From Siphonodentalium dalli (Eukaryota > Mollusca > Scaphopoda > Gadilida > Siphonodentaliidae): DNA of 64,000 nucleotides. The DNA lies in NCBI GenBank assembly GCA_032622095.1, contig CP136064.1, forward strand, positions 7,187,512 through 7,251,511, given 5' to 3'. Below are positions 60,701 to 64,000 of this stretch, piece by piece (position 1 is the stretch's first letter; each line of letters starts with the position of its first letter). The position numbers and the translations under genes are program-made. The notes under the pieces were generated by a model. It searched no databases. It saw only the letters and a program-made list of their open reading frames with translations, and had not been told where the DNA came from.

Positions 60701-63334
60701 AAAGGGATATGCTGGAGTTTGTCCACTGACATAATAAATACGTTACGGGACGCTTAATGGTCGGATATGGTGTCATGTGAGGCTCAGCGAGATCAATATT
60801 AGGCTCGGCCTACGGCCTCGCCTAATATTTATCTCATTTCGCCTCACATGACACCATATCCGACCACCAAGCGTCCCGTAACTTATAATATTCTTCTACA
60901 TAACACAATGAATCTAATCCTGTGAGTTAAAGACGCCAAATTGGTGCTGTCAGGGTGTGAGATTGGGCATTAAATTTTAGAAGACTTTGTTTAGTCGCCG
61001 AATTCAACCAATTTGATATATATTTAATTGTGTGGTTTAAAGATGTCAAAAGTGGCGCCGCTTGAATCAGCCATGGGTAGGGAGAGATAATGTGTTTAGC
61101 ACTAATTTCCACCAAATTACACGTTCTTCTCCAATGATGCGATTAGTCAAATAACGTGGGTTAAAGACGCCACATTTGGTGCCGTTCTTGTCAGGTGTAG
61201 GGAGAGCAGGGGAAACTTGCATTGATAAAAATGTTTAGTCGCCAATATCCACCTAAATTATGTATAGTCATCTCCATAATATTCGTTCTAAGGAGTGCTT
61301 GACAATTAAACTTCAAAACATCGACCAATGGTGACCGAATTAAGTCGCTTGGGCAATTATATCTTCTCAATTGTCAAATTGTCTATGGGGATGATAATCA
61401 GTGCATTCATATAGTGAGCTAGCAAAAACTATACATAGAAAATAGCTTTAAGAGTATCTTTATCTGTCTACTTAAGAGATATATTCTTGCAAAGTGAGGG
61501 ACCTGGAACCGTCAGAGCATGGCATGTTAGATTAGCTAATGTATTGAGTGTCCAGTTCAAGATCTTTTCTACAAAAAAAGATACAATCGGTCAATAGAAT
61601 GGAAACGTTTAAAAGGCTTGTTAAAAAATAGTGGTCACATAGTGCATTCAAATTCATTTTTTTCTGAGATAAACGAAACAGTCAGTATAACATGACTTTT
61701 CAGGATCATCCAATACTGTGTACATCTTTTTGACACAGTGGATGTCTTTCATTTTTAGTGCAGACTCATATCCTAACATGAACAACTTAAAATCTCAGTC
61801 TGTGGCGTGCACATGTGGATGATATATAGCAGCATTTCCTTTAAACTGAGAATAATTATCCTATATAGAACCATGAACAGAGGAGCACCTGGACATTTCT
61901 ATATTCATGGGGATATGATAGCCATGTGTCCTCAAAAGCTTAGTTTAATCCTCTAGATTGAATTATACATCTCTATATAAAACAAAATGTAGTCTTTTAT
62001 ATTTGCGAACCAATGTGTTTATGATGTGCATGTTTTGAACCCAATAAAAAATATTTTAAAAAACAAAAACAAACATCAATTCGAACCATACAAACTCTAC
62101 TATTTAAAAACTTACAACGTTTGAAATTATGAAGTACGCGCAGTTGTAAATAGATAAATCATTCTGTATGTGTTGCAAGAACTAATTGCGATAATCAAAA
62201 TGACAATCACTCCAACAAGGGGGCTTATAATCCATGTATAAGCTTGACGTTTTATGATGCTAATCTGGATATACAATTTATTTAACCCTTTACCCAACAG
62301 GAGGGCCCTGTGCCAATGCATTCTCTTATATATGCGAGTCGACCATAGGTCGCCTCGCATATATAAGAGAATGCATTGGCTTAACACATTAAAAATTATA
62401 AAATTGTTAAAGAATGTAAGAAAAAATGGTGAAAAAAGATTATTTTTAGGCCAATGCATTCTCTTATATATGCGAGGCGACCTATGGTCGACTCGCATAT
62501 ATATAAGAGAATGCATTGGCACAGGGCATAACTGTAACTATCATAATGTGGTCAAGGAGCCGGTTCCAATGATATCCATATTTGTATGGTTCTATTGAGA
62601 CAGACCGAAGATATTTTAGGCTGTTGAAGCTTTATTTGGCCGGTTTTAGCACATGAGCAAGAGCATGCTCTGTACCCACCAAATGTCCACAACAGAGGGT
62701 TTCACATCACTTTAACCAGGACAACGTCGGGTAGCCACAGCAGAGGGTTTCATATCACTTTAATCTGCACAACGCCAGGTAACCACAGCAGAGGATTTCA
62801 CATCTCTTTAACCTGTGCAACGTCGGGTAACCACAGCAGAGGGTTTCATATCACTTTAATCTGTGCAACGTCGGGTAGCTACAGCAGAGGGTTTAATATC
62901 ACTTTAATCTGCACAACGCCAGGTAACCACAGCAGAGGATTTCACATCACTTTAACCTGTGCAACGTCGGGTAGCCACAGCAGAGGGTTTCATATCACTT
63001 TAATCTGCACAACGCCAGGTAACCACAGCAGAGGATTTCACATCACTTTAACCTGTGCAACGTCGGGTAACCCCGCTGGTACTAAATATATATGTATATA
63101 TGTTTTACCAGGTATCAAATTCACATATGACCTAACACATACCGACGTGTTTACGAAACTTGGGGTGGAGCCAATCATCGAACGACTGCCACCATGTGCG
63201 CACCACGTGACAGGAAGTGACCAATACTGGGAGTGCTACGTAAAACAACTGGCTACAACAATTTACCATCCAACATCAACATGTAAAATGGGCGGGGCTA
63301 AGGACCCCACAGCTGTCGTAGATCCCAGGCTAAG
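21568..63334 (+). CDS. GMC-family FAD oxidoreductase (glucose/choline dehydrogenase-like), exons 1-10, 3' end beyond window
   Basis: A flavoprotein that oxidises an alcohol or sugar using FAD; the substrate cannot be told from sequence. Ten exons join in frame: 21568-21703, 23976-24184, 38685-38874, 51528-51662, 53387-53508, 53950-54117, 55559-55712, 56084-56229, 58042-58231 and 63112-63334 (about 557 codons). The N-terminus (about residues 8-24) is hydrophobic and may be a signal or membrane anchor. The dinucleotide-binding GxGxxG starts at the exon 1/2 junction (YDYIV then GAGSAGAV), with LLLEAG at the end of the second strand. GMC signature 1 is in exon 3 ([20 protein letters not shown]) and signature 2 in exon 6 ([17 protein letters not shown]). 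The active-site His is in exon 10 ([10 protein letters not shown]). The second active-site residue and C-terminus (usual length about 600) are expected past 64000. All exons are open and use GT/AG. Confidence 0.95.
21890..22069. repeat. Foldback palindrome, about 60-bp imperfect arms
   Basis: TTATCGGTACAGTGAAGTGA, then CTGCAGTATCA and GTCAGATCGCC, are mirrored by GGCGATCTGAC, TGATACTGCAG, TCACTTCACTGTACCGATAA. The centre has smaller repeats of AACGAG. Probably a MITE-like foldback element with no open frame. Confidence 0.85.
22524..22598. repeat. 3 x 25-bp tandem repeat
   Basis: The unit CTGGTATCGATTAATTAATA then TCTTC is repeated three times without change. Confidence 0.95.
23360..23928. 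mobile_element. 569-bp TTAA-flanked MITE (piggyBac-like)
   Basis: TTAA lies directly outside both ends (23356-23359 and 23929-23932). The termini are AGGGGTACTGTACGCC and, inverted, AGGGATACTATACCC. piggyBac transposons insert at and duplicate TTAA (family knowledge). No transposase. Its right end is only 47 bp upstream of exon 2, so it supplies much of the polypyrimidine and branch-point neighbourhood. Confidence 0.8.
23976..24184 (+). CDS. GMC gene exon 2
   Basis: It completes the split Val codon and encodes 69 residues: [15 protein letters not shown] (FAD-binding glycines), VLLLEAG (acidic end of the ribose-binding strand), DIPLL and DWAYKTVPQ. It ends in phase 0 at AAG|GTGAGC. Confidence 0.95.
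25155..25658. mobile_element. 504-bp TIR element (MITE-like)
   Basis: The left end CAATACAGTACCACTCAGAA then GAAGTGGTAT is mirrored by ATACCACTTCTTTCGATTGG then TACTGTATTG. Further in, both sides carry AGCGCGCTTAAT and GCAATATT/GATATTG words. No clear target duplication and no open frame. Superfamily not assigned. Confidence 0.7.
26301..27272 (+). CDS. LINE ORF1 protein (coiled coil plus RRM-like domain)
   Basis: 323 codons, fully open. The first 60 residues are Ser/Lys/Pro-rich and likely disordered. From about residue 90 to 190 there are heptad-like Leu/Ile repeats with many Lys, Asp and Glu, a coiled coil that would trimerise the protein. [20 protein letters not shown] opens the RRM-like RNA-binding part, followed by [13 protein letters not shown] and [15 protein letters not shown]. 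This is the layout of L1- and CR1-type ORF1p, which coat LINE RNA. Start at ATG 26301 fits the AAAATGGC context. It lies 5.9 kb before an ORF2 on the same strand; whether they belong to one element is uncertain. Confidence 0.85.
   Translation: MADKKDKKRPPASSTSSASGDDSMNGDSKNPPASRTKSIPSKKFKMIDTNSKTQQKLQFVAEQSDTDIAPSSIEAVLAQINSKLDTMVTKDSHDKSIEPLVKLDSLNKIINKLKSDFDAKIEDAKDECRGKAFDVEKRMDDLETEMNGLKKDINDRDDKVNSLESEIRDLKDKNNKLEQQTRKDSIRIFGLPGDSIKESVDECEKKCVELMNDKLSMNITQCDIGIAHRIGKLQPGQKTGYSRSIICQFVSRRTKNAAISNRKLLKGSGIVIKEDLTEYNTNLIKKSKERKEVADTWSVGGKVYVKYFNASKPIKQIKDISDV
27440..30950. repeat. Diverged tandem blocks, with a recent duplication of about 1.1 kb
   Basis: The words TGGGACAGGCAATGTTACTA, ATTCCTGATTAACATTG, GTAAGTTGTTTGA and GATCAAACTCAAGTG recur about ten times. 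A larger block is duplicated: the region from about 28030 to 29000 matches that from about 29140 to 30140, shifted by 1112-1134 bp. No open frame of note. It sits between LINE ORF1 and ORF2. Confidence 0.85.
31000..33197. other. No gene seen between repeat block and LINE ORF2
   Basis: Remnants of the GGACAGGAAATGCTACTATA word occur near 31297. The rest is AT-rich without a recognisable frame. A GGGCC..GGCCC-type small inverted repeat lies near 31988-32003. Confidence 0.5.
33198..36317 (+). CDS. LINE ORF2: endonuclease-reverse transcriptase (CR1/jockey group)
   Basis: 1039 codons with no stop. The apurinic-type endonuclease spans about residues 60-290: [15 protein letters not shown] (catalytic Glu), [18 protein letters not shown] (Asp, Asn) and SDHFGIF (catalytic Asp-His). 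The reverse transcriptase spans about 560-830: [49 protein letters not shown] and YADDTTLF with Y746-[15 protein letters not shown] and LVYGIQIWG follow. The C-terminus is Cys-rich (CKNTGCPDC). It would nick DNA and copy LINE RNA at the nick. Start at ATG 33198 places about 60 residues before the endonuclease. Intactness implies a young copy. Confidence 0.93.
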   Translation: MSANNINLSEVRDTRTHDFAAKWSQIEGDEFDPDSIQLWNQNTCQYLSPTEGKEFLSNNIKFSLFGINCRSLNANYEDLKNLICDLNSEEYMFDVIALTEIFNVHRSSNFSLPGYHPLEFNTRPDGDDGRGGVGIYIKENIQYKLRPDLTIFIPHVIETIFVEIHRGANDTYIIGCIYRPNTAPKADLDKFMLKFDNVLEKLKKAKSYIIGDLNINLLNFDTHAKTNDFINNVFTRGFMPMITKPTRLTEHSATIIDHIYTNKMQDSHQTGIITCDVSDHFGIFISEANKQKPLNPSHKKATYRNYNINNVHIFKNLLKSCKFDSVLSCNSSEKAYECFLDIYMTAHDLAFPLVTRKVPKKYIKRAPWMTSGLIKSSITKQELYCNKLNSPSDTNKIAYINYRQLYNKLIRKSKNSYYSYCLEQNKNDIKNTWKILKNAINKNQKSCNYPKIFNDNNIEISDPNIIAKTFNDYFSKIGENTSSSIHSETSDADFTDYLRNRQANELEIEPTSIQEIILTCYSMKGKKSKNYIGISTELMKETIFIIAPALKYIFNLSFEQGTVPMNMKISKVVPIPKINNAKEIAHYRPISILPSFSKLLEKLMQKRLVDFLKDNEILYKHQYGFRPNHSTFHPIMHLLDHFFNNNDKPTRDSTLSLFLDLSKAFDTIDHNILLSKLDHYGIRGVAKSWFHSYLYDRRQYVEYCGSASNLMNTSCGVPQGSILGPIIFLIYVNDMANSTTMDFLSYADDTTLFTSGKNWELVQSYVNNELANVFDWCCCNKLAINIIKSNYMLIHPPNNDKKWNTLKIKLNHNELNRIGNLGHESSTKFLGIHIDENLTFKKHVSIICSKISHAIYCINKVKHFFPSKALKTLYYALIQSQLVYGIQIWGHVPEVKKNFLLQKRAMRIICNKKYRSHTDPLFKKENILKIYDLHTINSTMFVHDWYYDRLPASFKMMYNKRAKSTPRHPNPLLLEKPRTKFSGRLPHHAFPTIWNNLEAEYTCIQSRHILKKRLQTKILGNYLKNVSCKNTGCPDCTDT
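36318..37215 (+). mobile_element. LINE 3' untranslated region and (TATCC)n tail
   Basis: The region runs from the ORF2 stop to a terminal AATAAAAATATCC followed by repeated TATCC (37193-37215). CR1-related LINEs commonly end in short tandem repeats instead of poly-A (family knowledge). An A-run of about 12 lies near 36950. Just before the tail, GGCAGGGCTATGTTCCCCC near 37105 may be the 3' stem recognised by the RT. Confidence 0.7.
38396..38612. repeat. 33-bp minisatellite, about 6 copies
   Basis: The unit TTGGTCTGTAGTATACGGTA then TTCTATACACACA is repeated at 33-bp spacing (e.g. 38471 and 38504) with small substitutions. It ends about 70 bp before exon 3. Confidence 0.9.
38685..38874 (+). 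CDS. GMC gene exon 3
   Basis: 63 residues plus one base. [20 protein letters not shown] then [10 protein letters not shown] is the GMC signature 1 region contacting [21 protein letters not shown] follows, typical of the family. The donor is GGG|GTAAGT. Confidence 0.95.
38919..39066. repeat. Palindrome, arms about 60 bp
   Basis: GTACAGTATGTGTTTTCTTG then TACGAGTCCAGGTTG is mirrored by CAACCTGGACGAGTACAAGA then CATACTGTAC. Pairing extends outward to TGACGTTATTATAAAATGTT / ACATTGTATAATG. It begins 45 bp after the exon 3 donor. Confidence 0.8.
39516..40033. repeat. Alternating 46/43-bp satellite
   Basis: The long unit (L, 46 bp) is AACCGCCCAGTTAATCAACC then TGCTGATATATCGATTGACTAGTTAT; the short unit (S) lacks one TGC. 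The order is L L S L S L S L S L S and a partial L, an 89-bp L-S dimer as the amplifying unit. Units are otherwise almost identical. Confidence 0.95.
40590..41080. mobile_element. Hairpin-bearing MITE, second copy, left terminus truncated
   Basis: It shares TCGGGATTTTTTTACCCTG and the right end CCGACTTACGACTGGATTTG then ATATGGCGGGTC with 2791-3192. Hairpin 40619-40687 is complete. Hairpin 40906-41031 has about 75 bp of extra sequence in its loop, including TGTTATTCCACTATGTAATA. The GAGCCCC..GGGGCTC inner repeat is present in inverted order. 41081-41183 repeats a terminal-like GATATGACGGATCACATA after a second GAGCCCCACACA..TGTGTGAGGCTC hairpin. Confidence 0.7.
41237..41769 (-). repeat. 3' LTR of the Ty3/gypsy element
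   Basis: 533 bp. On the + strand it begins TGTCCCGGTGTCTAGGG and ends ACTATCGGACA. A purine stretch AGGGGAG (minus strand, 41773-41779) next to it is a candidate polypurine tract for plus-strand priming. Confidence 0.93.
41770..44313 (-). other. Region between integrase and 3' LTR, no gene recognised
   Basis: 2.5 kb inside the retrotransposon. Two open frames (42382-42684 + and 42848-43219 -) have no recognisable domain; the second is rich in hydrophobic residues but AT-driven. A small palindrome TTTGTAACTACATGTAGTTA then CAAA lies at about 41789-41812. It could be a long 3' UTR or the remains of a further gene. Confidence 0.5.
44314..46239 (-). pseudogene. Retrotransposon pol, integrase part (broken by frameshifts)
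   Basis: Minus-strand frames. 45412-46239 begins in the RNase H tail, then has the integrase zinc-binding region ([15 protein letters not shown], an HHCC finger) and the first catalytic Asp in ISTDIQGPF. After a frame change near 45470, 44909-45472 has VSDNGSEF (second Asp) and [12 protein letters not shown] (Glu). After another change near 44925, 44314-44940 has [12 protein letters not shown], the GPY/F-like module, and an acidic Ser-rich tail. Integrase joins the cDNA to host DNA. All catalytic residues can be seen but not in one frame. Confidence 0.9.
46245..48215 (-). pseudogene. Retrotransposon pol, protease and RT/RNase H part (broken)
   Basis: Minus strand. The protease active-site motif DSGAD lies near 48155-48170, followed by a frame break near 48057. 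47222-47980 continues with LLIGRDFL (flap and C-terminal part of the protease) and ends at [11 protein letters not shown]. The RT proper, 46245-47276, has [29 protein letters not shown] and the catalytic YVDD ([10 protein letters not shown]), then [10 protein letters not shown] and RNase H with MYTDAS. The two frames meet at an A-run (47237-47244) that is one base short of restoring phase. Both enzymes are recognisable but cannot be translated as one. Confidence 0.9.
48582..49740 (-). pseudogene. Retrotransposon gag (capsid-nucleocapsid), frame broken near its N-terminus
   Basis: The main minus-strand frame (48582-49523) has a helical capsid-like region of about 180 residues ([26 protein letters not shown]). 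A basic Asn/Arg-rich linker and one zinc knuckle follow, [14 protein letters not shown] (CX2CX4HX4C), which binds the element RNA. A preceding frame (49492-49695) ends in [12 protein letters not shown] and overlaps in another phase, so the N-terminal part is out of frame by one base, or the protein starts at ATG 49523. It packages RNA into virus-like particles in relatives. Confidence 0.85.
50041..50063 (-). promoter_or_regulatory. Candidate primer-binding site
   Basis: One base inside the 5' LTR the minus strand reads TGGTGCCGTAGCAGTAAAC. TGG is the complement of a tRNA 3' CCA end, as expected for minus-strand priming. I could not assign the tRNA. Confidence 0.5.
50064..50596 (-). repeat. 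5' LTR of the Ty3/gypsy element
   Basis: 533 bp, the same length as the 3' LTR, with four substitutions seen by eye. It is followed by the CTAT target duplication. It would hold promoter and polyadenylation signals; none was assigned. Confidence 0.93.
51528..51662 (+). CDS. GMC gene exon 4
   Basis: It completes a Gly codon and encodes [20 protein letters not shown] then [20 protein letters not shown] (44 residues), ending in phase 1 at GAAG|GTATAC. This matches the substrate-domain segment between signature 1 and the KAFLRP region. Confidence 0.92.
52107..52380. mobile_element. Left part of a hairpin-bearing MITE
   Basis: It starts within ATATCAAATCCAGTCGGAAG, then TTTTTTTACCCTG, and has hairpin 52147-52215 and the GAGCCCCAGACA..TGTGTGGGGCTC inner repeat. 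It stops after GGGGTAATGGATGG and a T-run. The second hairpin and right end are missing compared with 2791-3192. Confidence 0.8.
52749..53297. repeat. 42-bp minisatellite, about 13 copies
   Basis: The unit is TACTGATGCATGGTATATAT then GTGAGTACATGGGGTTGCCCCG. The period is a multiple of three, so open frames up to 269 codons appear on both strands; they are not genes. One copy has an extra GTGA (near 53033). The array ends about 90 bp before exon 5. Each unit carries a donor-like ATGTGAGTA. Confidence 0.95.
53387..53508 (+). CDS. GMC gene exon 5
   Basis: 40 residues after a split Gly: [20 protein letters not shown] then [20 protein letters not shown]. The AFLRPA.DR.NL motif is diagnostic of the family. 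It ends in phase 0 at AAG|GTAAAT. Confidence 0.95.
53509..53949 (+). other. Intron 5
   Basis: 441 bp. No repeat or gene seen apart from near-duplicate words GCCAATTAATCGCCAT and GCCAGATCATCGCCAT around 53821-53876. The acceptor is TTATTGCAG. Confidence 0.9.
53950..54117 (+). CDS. GMC gene exon 6
   Basis: 56 whole codons. [17 protein letters not shown] is followed by the GMC signature 2, [20 protein letters not shown]. Both borders are phase 0. Confidence 0.95.
54118..55558 (+). other. Intron 6, with a partial copy of exon 7
   Basis: A repeat of TTTATGTCTCATC-type words lies at 54200-54290. The interval 54300-55320 shows nothing recognisable. The 3' end is a 137-bp tandem duplication (55331-55604) that includes an acceptor and 35 bases of exon 7. 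The true acceptor is CATATTTCCAG before 55559. Confidence 0.85.
55331..55604. repeat. 137-bp tandem duplication spanning the exon 7 acceptor
   Basis: GCATATTTCCAGATGTCAGT starts at 55331 and again at 55468. The partial exon copy ATCCCAGTTATTGCTGACC to GTCGTAG lies at 55422-55456, exactly 137 bases before the real one (55559). The copy therefore has its own acceptor but no continuation into the rest of exon 7. Confidence 0.9.
55559..55712 (+). CDS. GMC gene exon 7
   Basis: 51 residues plus one base: [20 protein letters not shown] then [20 protein letters not shown]. The DLPVG..LQDH motif is family-typical. The donor is CAG|GTGAGT. Confidence 0.95.
55713..56083 (+). other. Intron 7
   Basis: 371 bp. 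A GAGCGAGGGGGGGAGAGAGC purine stretch lies at about 55874. Nothing else. The acceptor is TCCATGCAG. Confidence 0.9.
56084..56229 (+). CDS. GMC gene exon 8
   Basis: It completes a Gly codon, then [20 protein letters not shown] and [19 protein letters not shown] (48 residues). G.FSTSG.. and DIQ..F are typical of this part of the substrate domain. It ends in phase 0 at CAG|GTATAT. Confidence 0.93.
56230..58041 (+). other. Intron 8
   Basis: 1.8 kb. 56230-57175 shows nothing recognisable. A non-autonomous Crypton relative fills 57180-57811. The acceptor is TTCATCCAG. Confidence 0.85.
57180..57811 (-). mobile_element. Non-autonomous Crypton relative, copy 1
   Basis: It shares its right 130 bp (AAGATGGCCGATAAGCACC to GAGCTGACATAATA) and left 120 bp (CCTCACATGAC, TTAATTAATCGTCGCTGTAA) with the Crypton at 16685-18780 and lies in the same orientation. 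The left end is a palindrome of about 140 bp (57183-57323; core 57201-57307) starting GTTACGGGACGCTTA. The middle has no coding sequence. Strand follows the orientation of the Crypton recombinase. Confidence 0.8.
58042..58231 (+). CDS. GMC gene exon 9
   Basis: 63 residues plus one base: [20 protein letters not shown], then [20 protein letters not shown] and [19 protein letters not shown]. The LL.P.S.G.I.L.S.DPF..P.I.P.YL motif of GMC C-terminal domains is clear. The donor GAAG|GTGAGC is the first unit of a tandem array. Confidence 0.95.
58232..58366. repeat. 30-bp tandem repeat starting at the exon 9 splice donor, about 5 copies
   Basis: The unit GGTGAGCTCCACCTATACTG then TTATATATAA begins with the real donor (G|GTGAGC). 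Later copies keep GGTGAGC at about 58291, 58321 and 58351, while the second copy reads TGTGATC. Confidence 0.92.
58885..59525. repeat. Cluster of short GGTTC..GAACC palindromes and a TTTGGTTC repeat
   Basis: Words such as TTGGTTCCCCGG, TTGGTTCTTCAAAGAACC, GGTTCTTCGAGGAACC and GGTTCCCCGGAAACC recur through 640 bp. 59337-59465 is a TTTGGTTCTTTA-type simple repeat. The minus-strand frame there is repeat-derived. Confidence 0.7.
60256..60887 (+). mobile_element. Non-autonomous Crypton relative, copy 2 (inverted)
   Basis: An inverted counterpart of 57180-57811 over its whole length with moderate divergence. The palindromic end (60742-60882; core 60759-60865) contains GGCTCGGCCTACGGCCTCGC at its centre. 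The other end begins TATTATGTCAGCTC. Strand is opposite to copy 1. Confidence 0.8.
60921..61290. repeat. Three diverged tandem copies of about 115-125 bp
   Basis: Each starts GTG..GTTAAAGACGCCA, has a GGTG(C)CG word and a TTTAGTCGCC or TTTAGCACTAATTTCCACC segment. Copies begin near 60920, 61029 and 61158. Old and degenerate. Confidence 0.65.
62286..62650 (+). mobile_element. TTAA-type MITE with two hairpins, 3' end truncated
   Basis: It starts CCCTTTACCCAACAGGAGG after TTAA (62282-62285). Hairpins 62312-62380 and 62450-62520 face each other. Then it follows the 3402 copy through GGTCAAGGAGCCGGTTCCAA to TTATTTGGCCGGTTTT and stops without the TGTGTAAAGGG end, abutting the 48-bp array. Confidence 0.8.
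62665..63072. repeat. 48-bp minisatellite, about 8 copies
   Basis: The unit is CCACAGCAGAGGGTTTCATA then TCACTTTAATCTGCACAACG and CCAGGTAA, at 48-bp spacing (e.g. 62735 and 62783). Two alternating subtypes are seen: GGTTTCATATC/CTGCACAACGCC and GATTTCACATC/CTGTGCAACGTC. It ends 40 bp before exon 10. Confidence 0.93.
63112..63334 (+). CDS. GMC gene exon 10
   Basis: 73 residues plus split codons. [30 protein letters not shown], then the active-site box [20 protein letters not shown] and VVDPRLR. The His in YHPTSTC corresponds to the conserved catalytic His. It ends in phase 2 at AAG|GTAAAT. The next exon, expected to carry the second His or Asn, is outside the window. Confidence 0.95.
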
Positions 63335-64000
63335 GTAAATAATCCATATACTATTTTCGATATATTTCCAGGATATATCCCTATTCATGTGTCTTGTTTG
63401 AATCCAATTTCCTCCATCAACCTGAACCGGGGACGTGGCTAGAGGGTCTCCGTTTGGGGTGGGGGAGCACCTTGACCTTTCCAAATACACCACCTTGAAA
63501 CATACCGCATATAATAGTTTTGCATTGATCATCTGGATGGGTCATCTGGCGATGTCAGAACCTTAGTTTCAGTGCATACGATCCCGATTGTCCCATATTT
63601 ATAATTATAAAGGGGTGAGACACACTGAGATTTATTTGAATTCGATGTACATGCATGTTCAATAAATATATACGATAGTATTTTCTGTTTGTAGTCGTTG
63701 TTTGATAAATTCCACTTCCATAATTTCAAACTAAATTATTCAGCTTGTGCTCAGAAATGGCCGAAAATCACAAAAAATACCCATTTTCCCAGACGAATTG
63801 GAAATCACAAGATGCATGCTTTCTCTAACTAACAAGTTCAAAACTATTCATAGATTTATTCTCATGATAAGTTTATTACAGAAGTATGAACCCATATATA
63901 TCTCGTCACCCCTATGTCACTCAGAGTCTCAGAGGTCATGTCAAACCAACAGAGGCATCCATTTGCACTGAGATACCGGGAATCAGATCGGTATAGTCCA
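63335..64000 (+). other. Start of intron 10
   Basis: Follows the exon 10 donor. No recognisable element and no continuation of the GMC frame before the window ends. Confidence 0.8.

Larger units (their letters stand above)
58232..63111 (+). other. Intron 9 (4.9 kb)
   Basis: It contains the donor-like tandem array (58232-58366), GGTTCC-rich palindrome cluster (58885-59525), Crypton relative copy 2 (60256-60887), 115-125-bp repeat (60921-61290), hairpin MITE (62286-62650) and 48-bp array (62665-63072). 58370-58880, 59530-60250 and 61300-62280 show nothing else. The acceptor is TTTTACCAG. Confidence 0.85.

Overview
The window is nuclear DNA from an animal, AT-rich, intron-rich and dense with transposons and minisatellites. 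The host gene, the Crypton recombinase, the CR1/jockey-type LINE and the Ty3/gypsy element fit a marine invertebrate (mollusc or other lophotrochozoan most plausible). That placement is inference; no single sequence fixes the species. No tRNA, rRNA or CRISPR was found.

The only host gene I can support is a GMC-family FAD oxidoreductase (glucose/choline dehydrogenase-like) on the + strand. Ten exons with canonical GT/AG borders and matching phases lie between 21568 and 63334 and encode about 557 residues from the start methionine to the first active-site His motif. The last exon or exons lie beyond the right edge. The introns total about 40 kb and hold most of the mobile DNA.

1-21 kb (upstream of the gene): a TTAA-flanked MITE carrying a pair of long hairpins (1-341); a 32-bp minisatellite; a second and third hairpin-bearing MITE (2791-3192 and 3402-3713); decayed LINE reverse-transcriptase fragments (4.8-5.2 kb and 7.2-9.2 kb) among 51-bp and 118-bp arrays; a two-unit (50/35 bp) composite minisatellite (9251-11494); a hAT-type MITE with a perfect 8-bp target duplication (14736-15252); a decayed Crypton tyrosine-recombinase element (16685-18780); and a 50-bp array (19.9-21.0 kb).

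21.5-64 kb (the gene): intron 1 has a palindrome and a TTAA-flanked MITE ending 47 bp before exon 2. Intron 2 (14.5 kb) has a TIR element, a LINE ORF1, about 3.5 kb of diverged tandem blocks and a full-length LINE ORF2 with a (TATCC)n tail. Intron 3 (12.7 kb) has a dimeric 46/43-bp satellite, hairpin-MITE copies and a complete 9.36-kb Ty3/gypsy retrotransposon with 533-bp LTRs. Intron 4 has a half hairpin-MITE and a 42-bp array. Intron 6 has a 137-bp duplication that copies the start of exon 7. Two non-autonomous Crypton relatives lie in inverted orientation on either side of exon 9, whose splice donor heads a tandem array of donor-like sites. A 48-bp array lies just before exon 10.

The observations most worth following are the Crypton with deletion derivatives sharing both ends, the family of about 69-nt hairpins moving inside two different MITE backbones, and the retrotransposon whose empty target site is preserved in an inverted paralogous copy a few hundred bases away.
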